From NCBI GenBank assembly GCA_007119795.1, contig SKOZ01000072.1, positions 1 to 54,204 on the forward strand: 54,204 bases of DNA, written 5' to 3'. This document shows positions 44,588 to 53,972 of this stretch, in pieces. The translations under genes and the position numbers were made by a program. The notes beneath the pieces are model-generated. The model was not told where the DNA came from and did no database searches. It worked only from the letters and a program-made list of their open reading frames with translations. This stretch comes from Planctomycetales bacterium (lineage in GTDB: Bacteria > Planctomycetota > Planctomycetia > Pirellulales > Thermoguttaceae). Positions within the stretch are counted from its first letter, which is position 1. Each line of letters starts with the position of its first letter.

Positions 44588-46032
44588 GCGGCAGCGCCTC
44601 ACGCCGGCGAGCCCCGCCTCCAGCGGCAGATCTGCCTCGCGTTGAGGAGCTCCGACCGGCGCCCGCGGCGGAGAGCTGCTTTGCCCGCTTCGCCGCACTG
44701 CCGCACTGCCTCTGGCTCGACTCCGCAGCATTCGATCCGCAGGTGGGGAAATACTCCTTCCTGGCTGCGGACCCCTTCGATTATCTGGAATGTCCGCTCG
44801 AAGGTGCCGATGCCCTCCCGGCCCTGGCCGGACGCCTTCGGCCCTTCCTTCAGGACGGCCGCCCCGAGCTGCCGCCTTTTCAGGGGGGGGCTGCGGGAAT
44901 CTTGAGCTACGAGCTTGGGCGGCAGATCGAGGCCGTTCCCCCGCCGCGGTACGACGAGTTTGGCCTCCCCGCACTGGCAATGGGCCTGTATGACGTGGTG
45001 CTGGCCTTCGACCACCTCGCTGGCCGCGCGTGGCTGATCTCCCAAGGCCTGCCCGAGTTCGAGCCGTCTCGGCGCCGCGCGCGCGCGGCCGCACGAGCCG
45101 CCTTCTTCCACCGCCTGCTTGCCGAACCTCCTCGCGTGTCGGGGCGATCCCCCACGACGAGCTCCCCTCCGCTCTCCTCCGCGGTCCTGGCCCCGCAGTT
45201 CCCCGCACGCGGCCCGGCGAGCCTGAACAGCAGCTTCTCCAGGGAGGGCTACCTGGCGGCTGTCCGCCGTATCGTCGACTACATCCGGGCCGGCGACGTC
45301 TTCCAGGTGAACCTGGCTCAGCGGCTGATCCATCCCGCAGTGGACGACGCCGCGGCACTCTACCGGCGACTGCGGCAGCGGAACGCGGCTCCCTTTGCCG
45401 GGTACTTCGACGGCGGCCGCTTCCAGGTCGTCAGCGCTTCGCCGGAGCGGTTCCTCAAGGTCGTTGATGGTCTGGTGCAAACGCGGCCCATCAAGGGGAC
45501 GGCGCCACGCCCCGCCGAACGTGCCGCCGCCCGGGCCGCCGCCCGGCGGTTGCTCGAAAGCGAGAAGGATCGTGCCGAGAACGTCATGATCGTCGACCTC
45601 ATGCGCAACGACCTGGCAAAGGTTTGTCGTCCTGAGAGCGTGGTCGTGGCGGCGCTCTGCCGCCTGGAGACGTACCGCTACGTGCATCACCTGGTATCCG
45701 TGGTCGAGGGCCGGCTGGCGGAGGGGAACAGGGCGGTGGACCTGATTGCGGCGGCGTTCCCGGGGGGCTCGATCACCGGGGCTCCCAAGGTGCGCGCCAT
45801 GGAGATCGTCGCCGAGCTGGAGCCGACCGCGCGGGGAGCCTACTGCGGCTCCATGGGCTACGTCGGTTTCGACGGCACGATGGACCTTTCCATCCTCATC
45901 CGCACCATCACGGCAGCACGGGGGTGGTGGCAGCTCCCGGTGGGCGGCGGCGTCGTGATCGGCTCCGATCCCGAAAGGGAATATGAGGAGACCTGGCACA
46001 AGGCCGAGGGACTGATCCGCGCGCTCCGCTGA
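44584..46032 (+). CDS. pabB: aminodeoxychorismate synthase component I
   Basis: Chorismate-utilising enzyme that makes 4-amino-4-deoxychorismate with ammonia from the amidotransferase PabA, on the way to p-aminobenzoate. The 482 residues contain the motif PIKGT with Lys304, which marks PabB; anthranilate synthase TrpE has PIAGT. Other conserved segments are AGDVFQVNLAQ, SASPERFL, VDLMRNDLAKVC, GGSITGAPKVRAMEII-type (GGSITGAPKVRAME) and GVVIGSDPEREYEETWHKA. GTG 44584 overlaps the DUF6513 stop, tying pABA supply to that gene. No pabA is adjacent. Confidence 0.93.
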   Translation: MSGSASRRRAPPPAADLPRVEELRPAPAAESCFARFAALPHCLWLDSAAFDPQVGKYSFLAADPFDYLECPLEGADALPALAGRLRPFLQDGRPELPPFQGGAAGILSYELGRQIEAVPPPRYDEFGLPALAMGLYDVVLAFDHLAGRAWLISQGLPEFEPSRRRARAAARAAFFHRLLAEPPRVSGRSPTTSSPPLSSAVLAPQFPARGPASLNSSFSREGYLAAVRRIVDYIRAGDVFQVNLAQRLIHPAVDDAAALYRRLRQRNAAPFAGYFDGGRFQVVSASPERFLKVVDGLVQTRPIKGTAPRPAERAAARAAARRLLESEKDRAENVMIVDLMRNDLAKVCRPESVVVAALCRLETYRYVHHLVSVVEGRLAEGNRAVDLIAAAFPGGSITGAPKVRAMEIVAELEPTARGAYCGSMGYVGFDGTMDLSILIRTITAARGWWQLPVGGGVVIGSDPEREYEETWHKAEGLIRALR

Positions 46033-46363
46033 GACGCGCCGCCTCCGTGGATCGGCCGGCGGTTCGACTGTGGCAACCGTACTCCGCGCTCGGCCGCGGG
46101 GCGAACGTCCCCTCCAGTGCTCCGGTGCCGATCCGGTTCGCGACCGGGCCCGCGGCGCGAACCGGGCTCGAGTTGCTGGAAATCTAGGCGGTCTGCGGAA
46201 ACGGTTCCGCCCGCAACGGCCTTCTCTTACGTGCCGGATGTACGGGTTCCGATATGGAAACTGTTATCCCTACGCAGGGTGTCGTTGCCGGATGAAGGTG
46301 CCCGGCATCGGCCCATCGAACGGACGGCCTCTTAGGAATGAGACCAGCGAGGAGCAGCGCGGC
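46033..46363. other. intergenic region after pabB
   Basis: A 331-base spacer before the PAP2 lipoprotein gene. An open frame runs through it but lacks a start with a ribosome-binding site and reads as unlikely protein. No strong palindrome or promoter pair was found. Confidence 0.4.
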
Positions 46364-47647
46364 ATGAGGGATTGTCCGGTGCAAGGGGCGGGTGCGGCCC
46401 TCGCGGTCCTCTTGGTGATCGCCGGTTCGGCGTGCCGCCAGAACAGTCTAGGGCTCGTTCCGATCGCTCCAGAGGTGGTTCGCTGCGCCTCGCCCGCGCC
46501 GTCCCAGCCCAAGGCACAGGCGTCGTCGCAGACCGAATTCACCCTGCTTGGCGCGCGGATTGACGGGCCGCTGCAGCAGAGCGCCAACGAGCCGGTCTCC
46601 GCCACTGATGCACCCCGGGCTGCAGCGAACGCGCCGGTGGAGCGAATTCCGGAACCGACGATCTGGAGTCAGTGGCGGCCGGTGCCGGCCGCCTTCGAGA
46701 AGCCGGCAGCCTGGGAGCCCTATTGGCCGCTCTCCGATGCCGTGGAATTGCCGGCCGCGGGCGGGAGCGTGTTCGGAGTATGGAAAGCCGATTCCTTCTC
46801 CGAAGACCATCCGCCCTTTCCCTCGTCGATGAGCGACCCGCCCGAGTGGCTTTGCGGACCGGTCGATGGTTCGAGTCACGATCCGTGGTTCGATCTGGCG
46901 GGCAGCCCCCAACCGGACCCATGGCACGGCGAGCACTGGGCAGCGCGAGGCTGGGAGAACATCGTCAGCGACCACCGGAACTACTACCGGTACGAGACCG
47001 GCCGCAATCTGGCCTTGGCGCTGGCCATGGCGGCGGTGGTGGCAAACACCCCCCTCGATCAGAGTATTCAAGACTGGTATCGAGACGACATCCGCAGCGC
47101 GGGAAGCGACGACTTCGCGACGTTCTGGAAGTTTTTCGGCGAGGGGATCGTGTGGGTGCCGGTCTTCGCAACGGCGGGACTCGCCGGCCGCATGTGGGAG
47201 GAATACCCGTTGGGCAGCGCGACGGCCTCCTATGCCGGGCCGGTAAGCCGGGCGTTCCTGGTCGGCGCGCCGCCTATGCTCTTCATGCAGGTTGCCCTGG
47301 GTGCCTCGCGGCCCGGAAGGTCGCCCCACGATTCCCGCTGGAGGCCGTTCAACGACGACAAGGCCGTCAGCGGCCACGCCTTCATCGGCGCCATCCCCTT
47401 TATCACGGCGGCACGGAGTGTGGAGAGTCCCTGGCTGCGAGGGGCCTTCTACGCCGCCTCCGTCTTGCCCGCCTGGTCGCGAGTCAACGACGACGCCCAC
47501 TATTTCTCCCAGGTTTGTCTGGGATGGTACATGGCGTATCTCGCCTGCGCCGCCGTGGAAGAGACGGACTGGGACCGCGCGGGGGTCTCCTTCACCCCCC
47601 TCGCCTCACCCGAACTGGTCGGCATGGGTGTCCTCTTCCGTCGTTGA
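46364..47647 (+). CDS. PAP2-family phosphatase-like lipoprotein, altered motifs
   Basis: A 427-residue exported protein. The N terminus has a signal sequence with a lipobox-like end (VLLVIAGSAC), a Pro/Ala-rich linker of about 150 residues, then several hydrophobic helices and a PAP2 core. The core keeps VSGHAF (second motif) and SRVNDDAHYFSQ (third motif), in which the usual Asp after His-x3 is Gln. The first motif (K-x6-RP) reads QVALGASRP with Gln in place of Lys. PAP2 enzymes dephosphorylate lipid phosphates, but these changes question activity. ATG 46364 follows AGGAG. The linker and membrane location suggest an envelope lipid substrate. Confidence 0.77.
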   Translation: MRDCPVQGAGAALAVLLVIAGSACRQNSLGLVPIAPEVVRCASPAPSQPKAQASSQTEFTLLGARIDGPLQQSANEPVSATDAPRAAANAPVERIPEPTIWSQWRPVPAAFEKPAAWEPYWPLSDAVELPAAGGSVFGVWKADSFSEDHPPFPSSMSDPPEWLCGPVDGSSHDPWFDLAGSPQPDPWHGEHWAARGWENIVSDHRNYYRYETGRNLALALAMAAVVANTPLDQSIQDWYRDDIRSAGSDDFATFWKFFGEGIVWVPVFATAGLAGRMWEEYPLGSATASYAGPVSRAFLVGAPPMLFMQVALGASRPGRSPHDSRWRPFNDDKAVSGHAFIGAIPFITAARSVESPWLRGAFYAASVLPAWSRVNDDAHYFSQVCLGWYMAYLACAAVEETDWDRAGVSFTPLASPELVGMGVLFRR

Positions 47648-48102
47648 CGGCATCACCCGCGGTAACCTCCAGGCGGTCCCGCGCATCAAAGTATGCAGCC
47701 GGGCGGGGAACTCGAACCCTGCCGATGCTCGCTCGCTCAGCACGAGAGGGAGTGTCCACCGCCCGCGTCCACAGAGAGGCCCTGCACCAGGGAACCTGCA
47801 CGACGCGCGTACGAGGACTGTGTGCGGCGCTGCTTCGCGAGCGGCGCATCGACGCCGTTTGGTCCCTGTCCGTCCTCGCGTTACTCGCCCCCTGCGAACG
47901 ATTTCGACCGCCCGGACGTATTCCCCGTGAATGGCCCGCAACGTTCCGTCTCCGGCAGGGAGCCGGCGCCACAGCCCCCTCGACAAAGGGGGAAACCGAC
48001 CCCTTGACAACACGACCCCGGGGGTGTCAGCGGCGCGCGGACACTACAATAGGGGACATGGTAACTGGGGCTTGCATTTTTTCGACGGCCGACTGAGGCA
48101 GG
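47648..48102. other. intergenic region before dsbD
   Basis: A 455-base region with no recognisable gene. It holds TTGACA (48004-48009) and TACAAT (48045-48050), but their 35-base spacing is too long for one promoter. A tRNA-like GGTTCGAG block on the minus strand (about 47710-47718) was examined and does not fold as a tRNA. Confidence 0.4.
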
Positions 48103-50259
48103 ATGATGATTCGACTCTGGCTGGGGTTTACGGAACAGGCGAACCGCCGCGCAACCTGGGCACCGGGCTGGGGACTGGCGCCGCTAATCATCGGGGGGGT
48201 TTTCCTTGCCGCCGTTCTGGGCGTTCGTACCCCCGCCGATGCCCAATTCGGCTTGGGCGGCGATCCTGTGGTCTCCGTCGACGGCCAGTTCACGGCGCCC
48301 GACGGCGAGGGCCGGTCGCGCTTGTTCGTGACGGCGACCATCGACCCGGGTTGGTACATCTACGGCATGGATCTCGCCCCTGACAGGGGGCCGATTCCTT
48401 CCTCGATCCAGCTTGAAGATTCGGACGAGTTCCAACTGGTAGGCCGCTTCCGGGCATATCCCGAAGCCGAGGTGAAGGTCGAGCCGCTGTTCGACGATCT
48501 CAGGGTGCCGACGCACGCCGAGCAAGTCGTCTGGCACGCCCCCATCGAACTGGCCGCAGACGTGGACGCCCGGCAGCTGGTCATCCGGGGCCACCTCCGC
48601 GCCCAGCCGTGCGATGCCACCTCGTGCCTGCCGCCGCAACCCTTCGAGTTTTCGGCCCGGCTGGGCCCCGGAGAGGAGGTGCCTATCGGCGAGGACTTGC
48701 CGCTGGAAGAGCCCGAACCAGCCAAACCGGGGATCGAGCCGCTGCCACCCGTCGATGCCCCCGCTCCACCCGCGACACCGGCCCAAGGCGACGGCACCTC
48801 CATTCCCTGGCAGCCATTTGTCACCGTCGACGCCTTCCGGCAACTCACCGGATCAGGCCCTGGAGCCTTCGATATTGCGCAGGTCCAGGCAGCGGCTGTG
48901 GCCGAGCGCGGAACCGGCGGGGTGGAGTTCTTCGGCTATCTCGGCCTGGGGTTCCTGGGCGGCCTGATCCTCAACGTGATGCCCTGCGTGCTTCCGCTGA
49001 TCGGGCTCAAGGTGATGGCCTTCATCGAACAGTCGGAACACAATCGGGCACGGGCCTTCATGCTCAACCTCTGGTTCTCGCTGGGCCTCTTGTCGGTATT
49101 CGTGCTCCTGGCGGTGCTGGCGGTAACCATCGGCTACGGCTGGGGACAGCTCTTCAGCCTGGCAGCCTTCAACATCGTGCTGGCGGCGATCGTCTTCGTC
49201 TTCGGCCTGAGTTTCCTGGGTGTCTGGGAGGTTCCCATCCCGGGCTTCGCCGGCGGCGGCAAGGCCACCGACCTGGCAAAGCAAGAGGGGGCGGTGGGCG
49301 CCTTCTCGAAGGGGATTCTCACGACGATCATGGCGACCCCCTGCTCGGCGCCGCTGCTGGGCCCGGCGTTGGCCTGGGGCATGGCCCAGCCGGCCGAGGT
49401 GACATTTACCGTGGTCGTCGCGGTCGGCCTGGGGATGGCCAGCCCGTACCTCGTTGCCGGCGCGTTTCCCGAAGTGCTCCGCTTCCTCCCCAAGCCGGGC
49501 GAGTGGATGGAGACCTTCAAGCAAATCATGGGATTCGTGCTCATGGGGACCGTCGTCTACATCCTCTATTTCATGCCGCTCCCCCTCGTGGTGCCGACGG
49601 TGGGGCTGCTCTTCGGACTCTGGGCTGCGTGCTGGTGGATCAATCGCACTCCCGCTTACGCCGAAACCTCGGCCAAGCTCAAGGCCTGGGCCCAGGCAGC
49701 GGTGGTGGTCGCTCTCGTCTGGTGGGCGATGTTCCCGGGGCTGCGATGGCTCGGAAACGACCCATTCCAGGGGTGGTTGGGAACCGGCTCGGCCCTGGCT
49801 CAGGCTGCCGAGCGGGTCTCCTTCAGCGGCCTGGCGAATATCATGGAGCGGCGCTTCGACCGCGCCATCGAGCGGGCCGTCATTCTGCAGACGGCGGGTT
49901 TGGCCGGCTATGAAGAGAGCACCGTGCTCATCGAGTTCACGGCCGATTGGTGCCTGACCTGCAAGACGCTCGAGGCCACGGTCCTGGATACACCCGCCGT
50001 CCGCGAGGCCGTCCACCGCAACCGCGTCGTGACGCTGAAGGCCGACTGGACCGACGCCGACCCCGAAATAACCCGCATGCTCGAGACTCTCGGCAGCCGG
50101 CAGGTTCCCACCGTCGCCGTCTTCCCGGCGGGCCGCGCCAACGAGCCGATCGTCTTCCGCGGCGGTTACACGCAGCGGGGGATCATCGACGCCATCGAGC
50201 GTGCCGGGCCCTCGCGTGGCGCGCCGCTGACGGGCACCACCTTGGCCATGGCCCAGTAG
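48103..50259 (+). CDS. dsbD: thiol:disulfide interchange protein DsbD
   Basis: Moves electrons from cytoplasmic thioredoxin across the membrane to reduce periplasmic disulfide partners. The 718 residues show three parts: an N-terminal periplasmic domain (DsbD-alpha-like) with Cys pair CDATSC; a core of about eight helices with the redox cysteines in NVMPCVLPLIGLK and ATPCSAPLLGP; and a C-terminal thioredoxin-like domain with WCLTCK. All expected Cys are present. A signal-like N-terminal helix precedes residue 45. It sits upstream of apbE, and both act outside the cytoplasm. ATG 48103 starts the protein (MMIRLWLG). Confidence 0.95.
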   Translation: MMIRLWLGFTEQANRRATWAPGWGLAPLIIGGVFLAAVLGVRTPADAQFGLGGDPVVSVDGQFTAPDGEGRSRLFVTATIDPGWYIYGMDLAPDRGPIPSSIQLEDSDEFQLVGRFRAYPEAEVKVEPLFDDLRVPTHAEQVVWHAPIELAADVDARQLVIRGHLRAQPCDATSCLPPQPFEFSARLGPGEEVPIGEDLPLEEPEPAKPGIEPLPPVDAPAPPATPAQGDGTSIPWQPFVTVDAFRQLTGSGPGAFDIAQVQAAAVAERGTGGVEFFGYLGLGFLGGLILNVMPCVLPLIGLKVMAFIEQSEHNRARAFMLNLWFSLGLLSVFVLLAVLAVTIGYGWGQLFSLAAFNIVLAAIVFVFGLSFLGVWEVPIPGFAGGGKATDLAKQEGAVGAFSKGILTTIMATPCSAPLLGPALAWGMAQPAEVTFTVVVAVGLGMASPYLVAGAFPEVLRFLPKPGEWMETFKQIMGFVLMGTVVYILYFMPLPLVVPTVGLLFGLWAACWWINRTPAYAETSAKLKAWAQAAVVVALVWWAMFPGLRWLGNDPFQGWLGTGSALAQAAERVSFSGLANIMERRFDRAIERAVILQTAGLAGYEESTVLIEFTADWCLTCKTLEATVLDTPAVREAVHRNRVVTLKADWTDADPEITRMLETLGSRQVPTVAVFPAGRANEPIVFRGGYTQRGIIDAIERAGPSRGAPLTGTTLAMAQ

Positions 50260-50426
50260 GCGGTCTTCGGTCCCGGCACGACCGCTGGGGGTCTCCAGGC
50301 CGTATCCCTTCATAATGGATCCCCGCCGGCGCTGCACCCCTCGCGCGGAGGCCTGGATGCCTTTGCCTTCGGCGACGACCGACCCGGCTTTTGACGGGCA
50401 AGCAACTGCGAGGTATTTTGCCAGAG

Positions 50427-51497
50427 ATGATTATCAAGCCTCCCACCGCCTCCTTGAGCGCCCTTTTGCTCGCGGTTTCGTTCGCTTCGACCGCGTCGGG
50501 AGAGACGCTGCAGCGCTTCGAGTTCACCCGCGTGGAGATGGCGGTGCCCTTTCGGATCGTGCTCTACGCGCCGCATGAGGCCGCTGCCAGGGCGGCCAGC
50601 GAGGAGGCCTTCGAACGGATCGCCGAGCTCAACGACGTGCTCAGCGATTACCTGCCCACCAGCGAGCTGCGGCGGCTGTGCGCTACGGCCGGAGAGGGCC
50701 GCGCCGTACCGGTCAGCGACGACCTCTGGCGGGTCCTGGCGTCGGCCCAGCACTACGCCCAACTCAGCGACGGGGCCTTCGACGTCACCGTGGGACCCGT
50801 GGTTCGGCTATGGCGGCGCGCCCGGCGGATCCGCGAGCTGCCCGATCCCGATCTCCTCGCCGCGGCGCAGCGGGCAGTGGGCTATCACCTCATGCGGCTC
50901 GACTCCGAGACGCGCAGCGTCGAGCTGACCGCCCCCGAGATGCTCATCGATCTGGGCGCGATCGGCAAGGGTTACGCCGTCGACGAGGCCCTCGAAGTCC
51001 TCGCCGCCCATGGAATCACGCGGGCCATGGTCGACGGCGGCGGCGATCTGGCCGTGGGCGACCCTCCGCCTTCCGCGGAGGGGTGGTTGATTGCGGTGGC
51101 GCCGCTGGAAGCGGACCAGCCGCCGGAGATGTACCTGTATCTCTCCCATGCCGCGATTGCCACCTCGGGAGACGCCTGGCAGGCGGTGGAAATCGACGGC
51201 GTACGCTATTCGCACCTCCTCGATCCCCGGACCGCCATGGCGATGACCGAGCCCACGAGCGTCACGGTCGTTGCCGCCGACTGCCTCTCGGCCGATGCCC
51301 TGGCGTCGGCCGTAAGCATCCTGGGGCCGGAGGAGGGCCTGCGAATCGTCGATGAGGAGGAGACGGCGGCCGCTCTGGTAGCCCGCCAGAGGGGCGATCA
51401 CCTCGTGCAGGAGGCCTCGGCCCGGTGGGACGCACTCCGTGTGCTGAGCCGGGACGAAGTCGCCGCGCTCCGCCGGCGGTCCGCGGCTGAGGAATAG
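50427..51497 (+). CDS. apbE: FAD:protein FMN transferase
   Basis: Extracytoplasmic Mg-dependent flavin transferase that attaches FMN to Thr residues of target proteins such as Rnf/Nqr subunits. The 356 residues have a signal peptide (SALLLAVSFASTASG), then family motifs: LSDYLPTSELRRL, FDVTVGPV, DLGAIGKGYAVDEA, ATSGD and HLLDPRTA. ATG 50427 places the signal peptide at the N terminus; an upstream TTG at 50391 is less likely. CATAAT at 50311-50316 may be part of a promoter. Substrates are not in this window. Confidence 0.93.
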   Translation: MIIKPPTASLSALLLAVSFASTASGETLQRFEFTRVEMAVPFRIVLYAPHEAAARAASEEAFERIAELNDVLSDYLPTSELRRLCATAGEGRAVPVSDDLWRVLASAQHYAQLSDGAFDVTVGPVVRLWRRARRIRELPDPDLLAAAQRAVGYHLMRLDSETRSVELTAPEMLIDLGAIGKGYAVDEALEVLAAHGITRAMVDGGGDLAVGDPPPSAEGWLIAVAPLEADQPPEMYLYLSHAAIATSGDAWQAVEIDGVRYSHLLDPRTAMAMTEPTSVTVVAADCLSADALASAVSILGPEEGLRIVDEEETAAALVARQRGDHLVQEASARWDALRVLSRDEVAALRRRSAAEE

Positions 51498-51849
51498 CGG
51501 CGGTGGAGGGAACCGCGCATCCCCAGATCCCCCTTCCGGTGCAGCCCTGCAGCCAGAGTGACCGGTGGCACGGGCGCCCCCGTCGCACGGTCCGCCGAGT
51601 CGAGCACCCGACCTGAGGCGGGAAAGCCCGCACACCAGAGCTCTTCGGAAGGACGCCGTCGCGGCGCCCTCTGCGGTCCTTATCGCTGGCTGAGGAACAT
51701 CCTCAGGCCGCCGGGCGGTGGCAGGCGGTCTGGTCCTTTTCTTCACCACGCGTCCCTCGCGGTCGCGCTCCATCCCGCGCCGCCGGCCTTCGGCGGGCAG
51801 GCCACCTTTCGCGGAGGATTACCCTTCCGCGCACCTCCGAGAAAACCCC

Positions 51850-51877
51850 TTGCCCTGCGGGGCCATCGCCCTAGAAT
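51850..51877 (+). promoter_or_regulatory. candidate promoter for sod
   Basis: TTGCCC (51850-51855), 16-base spacer and TAGAAT (51872-51877), 135 bases before the sod start. The same -10-like hexamer appears before lipA and pcm. Confidence 0.4.
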
Positions 51878-51926
51878 ATCGACAACTGTGGCTGTTGAAA
51901 TTACCTTTCGCGTTGCTGTTCCGGTT

Positions 51927-51974
51927 TGCCCCGCAGGGTGGATTCGGCTCTGCCCCGCAGGGCGGATTCGGCGC
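51927..51974 (+). repeat. 24-bp tandem repeat x2
   Basis: Two head-to-tail 24-base units (51927-51950 and 51951-51974) that differ at two positions, placed in the presumed 5' untranslated region of sod, about 40 bases before its start codon. Confidence 0.85.
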
Positions 51975-52012
51975 GTAAACCGATCATGGAGAAGTAGTTA
52001 GGAGACAAAACA

Positions 52013-52648
52013 ATGACCTACGCCCTCCCCCCGCTACCCTACGCGTACGACGCCCTCGAGCCGCACATCGACGCCCGTACGATGGAGATCCATCACACCA
52101 GGCACCACAACGCCTACGTGACCAACGTGAACAACGCCCTTTCCGGCCACGCCGTGGGCGAACCGCCGATCGAAGAGTTGATTGCGGATCTGAACGCGCT
52201 TCCCGAGGCCATCCGCACGGCAGTCCGCAACAACGGCGGCGGTCACGCCAACCATACGCTTTTCTGGAACATAATGAGCGGGCGCGGCGGCGGCGAGCCG
52301 GAGGGGCAACTGGCTCGCGACATCGAGAGGCATCTGGGCGGCTGGGCCAAGTTCCGCGAGCAGTTCACCGCCGCCGCCATGACGCGATTCGGCAGCGGCT
52401 GGGCCTGGCTGAGCGTGACGCCGCAGAAGGGGCTCGTCGTCGAGAGCACCGCCAACCAGGACAGTCCGCTGATGCATGGCAACATCCCCGTGCTGGGCGT
52501 GGACGTCTGGGAGCACGCCTACTACCTGAAATACCAGAACCGCCGCGCCGACTACGTGGAGGCCTTCTACAACGTCATCGACTGGAAAGCGGTCGCCGAC
52601 CGGTATGCCGAGGCGTTGCAACATGCCGGCCAGGTCGCTCACACCTGA
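52013..52648 (+). CDS. sodA: superoxide dismutase, Mn-type
   Basis: Converts superoxide to hydrogen peroxide and oxygen. The 211 residues have all four metal ligands: His27 ([13 protein letters not shown]), His81 ([10 protein letters not shown]), Asp164 and His168 ([10 protein letters not shown]). The residues near the metal, GGGHANH and TANQDSPLM with Gln149 in the C-terminal half, follow the Mn form rather than the Fe form, though cambialistic activity cannot be excluded. ATG 52013 has a TTAGGAG element before it. No signal peptide, so cytoplasmic. Confidence 0.96.
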   Translation: MTYALPPLPYAYDALEPHIDARTMEIHHTRHHNAYVTNVNNALSGHAVGEPPIEELIADLNALPEAIRTAVRNNGGGHANHTLFWNIMSGRGGGEPEGQLARDIERHLGGWAKFREQFTAAAMTRFGSGWAWLSVTPQKGLVVESTANQDSPLMHGNIPVLGVDVWEHAYYLKYQNRRADYVEAFYNVIDWKAVADRYAEALQHAGQVAHT

Positions 52649-52951
52649 GATCCATTGGGCCCTCGGGGGACGGCGGTTTTCTCGCCGGGACGCTGAGGGC
52701 ATCGGTTGGTGAGTACGCCCCGTGATGTGCCGGGGGTGGTAGTCGGAGACGGCTTGCCGCCCCCGGCCACTTCGTTTTGGGGTTGCGAGTTGAGCGGTTC
52801 CCCGCGGGCACGAGCGGGCGATGATCGGCGGCGCGCGCCTTCTCGGGCTCGGCGGACGCCGGAGTTGCGTGGTGCTGGCGTGGGAGTCAGAATAGGCGGG
52901 TCGGCCGCCGGCGCCGACTCGTCGTCGCAGCACCCCAACGGAGCATTGGCC

Positions 52952-53866
52952 ATGCCGAACACCCACCGCCGCCGCGATTTCCTCCGCTGCGCCGCCTGGG
53001 CGGCGGTCGCCGGCAGCGGGGCTGCCGCGCGGCCCGCGGCAGCCCCGGCTGCTGAACCGGTCCCCCGCACGGTCGGACACAAGTTCAAGTTCAGCCTCGC
53101 CGCCTACAGTTACCGCCGCCTGCTCAGCGGCGAAAGGCCCGAGATGACCTTCGTGGACTTCCTCCACGAGTGCGCCCGCATGGACCTCGAAGGGACGGAG
53201 CCCACCTCGTACTATTTTCCCGCGGACGTGACGCCGGAAGACCTCCGCGAGTTCAAGCGGGTCGCTTTTCGCCTCGGCCTGGACATCTCGGCGACGAGCG
53301 TGGGGAACGACTTCTGCCACCCGCCCGGCCCGCAGCGCGATGGGCAGATCGCCATGGTCAAGCGGTGGATCGAGAATGCCGAGATCCTCGGTGCCCCGGC
53401 GCTCCGTATCTTCGCCGGCCGGCCACGGGGCGAGCAGACGGTCGACGAGGCGCACCGGCTCGTCGTTCAAGCCATTGAAGAGTGCTGCGAGCACGGCGCC
53501 CGGCACGGCGTCCATCTGGCCCTGGAGAATCATGGGGGTTTGACGGCCACAGCCGAGGGGACGTTGCGGTTGTGTCGCGACGTGGCGAGCCCGTGGTTCG
53601 GCCTGCTGCTCGACTCGGGAAACTTCCGCACCGAGGATCCCTACGGCGACCTGGCGAAGATCGCCCCCTATGCGGTGAGTGTCCACGTCAAGGTCGTCAT
53701 GCCCACACCGGCGGGTGAAATGGAACCTGCCGATCTGGCCCGCATCGCCGGGATACTCGCCGATGCGGACTATCGCGGCTACATCTCGTTGGAGTACGAG
53801 GAGGACGGCGACCCCCGCGAGGCCTGCCCGCGCCACATCGAGGCGATCCGCGCGGCCTTCGTCTGA
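52952..53866 (+). CDS. Tat-exported sugar phosphate isomerase/epimerase-like protein
   Basis: A 304-residue TIM-barrel protein of the xylose isomerase-like family, with a twin-arginine signal (THRRRDFLRCAAWAAVAG) and an Ala/Pro-rich cleavage region. Barrel signatures include KFSLAAYSYRR, LEGTEPTSYYFPAD, LALENHGG, LLLDSGNF and YISLEYE, which supply probable metal-binding Glu, Asp and His residues. Such exported homologues are common in Planctomycetes, with mostly unknown sugars. ATG 52952 is chosen to place the Tat motif correctly; the frame is open back to 52706 but that part does not look like protein. Confidence 0.83.
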   Translation: MPNTHRRRDFLRCAAWAAVAGSGAAARPAAAPAAEPVPRTVGHKFKFSLAAYSYRRLLSGERPEMTFVDFLHECARMDLEGTEPTSYYFPADVTPEDLREFKRVAFRLGLDISATSVGNDFCHPPGPQRDGQIAMVKRWIENAEILGAPALRIFAGRPRGEQTVDEAHRLVVQAIEECCEHGARHGVHLALENHGGLTATAEGTLRLCRDVASPWFGLLLDSGNFRTEDPYGDLAKIAPYAVSVHVKVVMPTPAGEMEPADLARIAGILADADYRGYISLEYEEDGDPREACPRHIEAIRAAFV

Positions 53867-53898
53867 GGAGCCGCTGCACCGGAAGCGACGCCCGCGCC

Positions 53899-53928
53899 TT
53901 GCGAGGGGGCGGCGGAAGGCGTTAGAAT
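53899..53928 (+). promoter_or_regulatory. candidate promoter for pcm
   Basis: TTGCGA (53899-53904), 18-base spacer and TAGAAT (53923-53928), 45 bases before the next start codon. The best -35/-10 pair in the window by eye. Confidence 0.45.
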
Positions 53929-53972
53929 CGCGGAAAGACAAGCATTAGCAGGCGCATGCGGGGAGGCGGCCA

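Larger units (their letters stand above)
51498..52012. other. intergenic region before sod
   Basis: A 515-base spacer. It includes a candidate promoter (51850-51877) and a 24-base tandem duplication (51927-51974) just before the sod ribosome-binding site. An 86-codon open frame (51718-51978) ends in the repeats; I do not consider it a gene. Confidence 0.5.

Noticed and set aside
42365..45358. 997-codon minus-strand ORF
   Set aside because: Opposite SDR, DUF6513 and PabB, all of which carry clear family motifs. The ORF has low-complexity composition.
47705..47725. tRNA-like GGTTCGAG block on the minus strand
   Set aside because: The T-arm stem does not pair properly, and no acceptor or anticodon arm could be built around it.
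48004..48050. TTGACA and TACAAT as a dsbD promoter
   Set aside because: The 35-base spacing is about twice that of a sigma70 promoter.
51718..51978. 86-codon ORF before sod
   Set aside because: Ends inside a tandem repeat, overlaps the candidate sod promoter, and has no recognised motif or ribosome-binding site.
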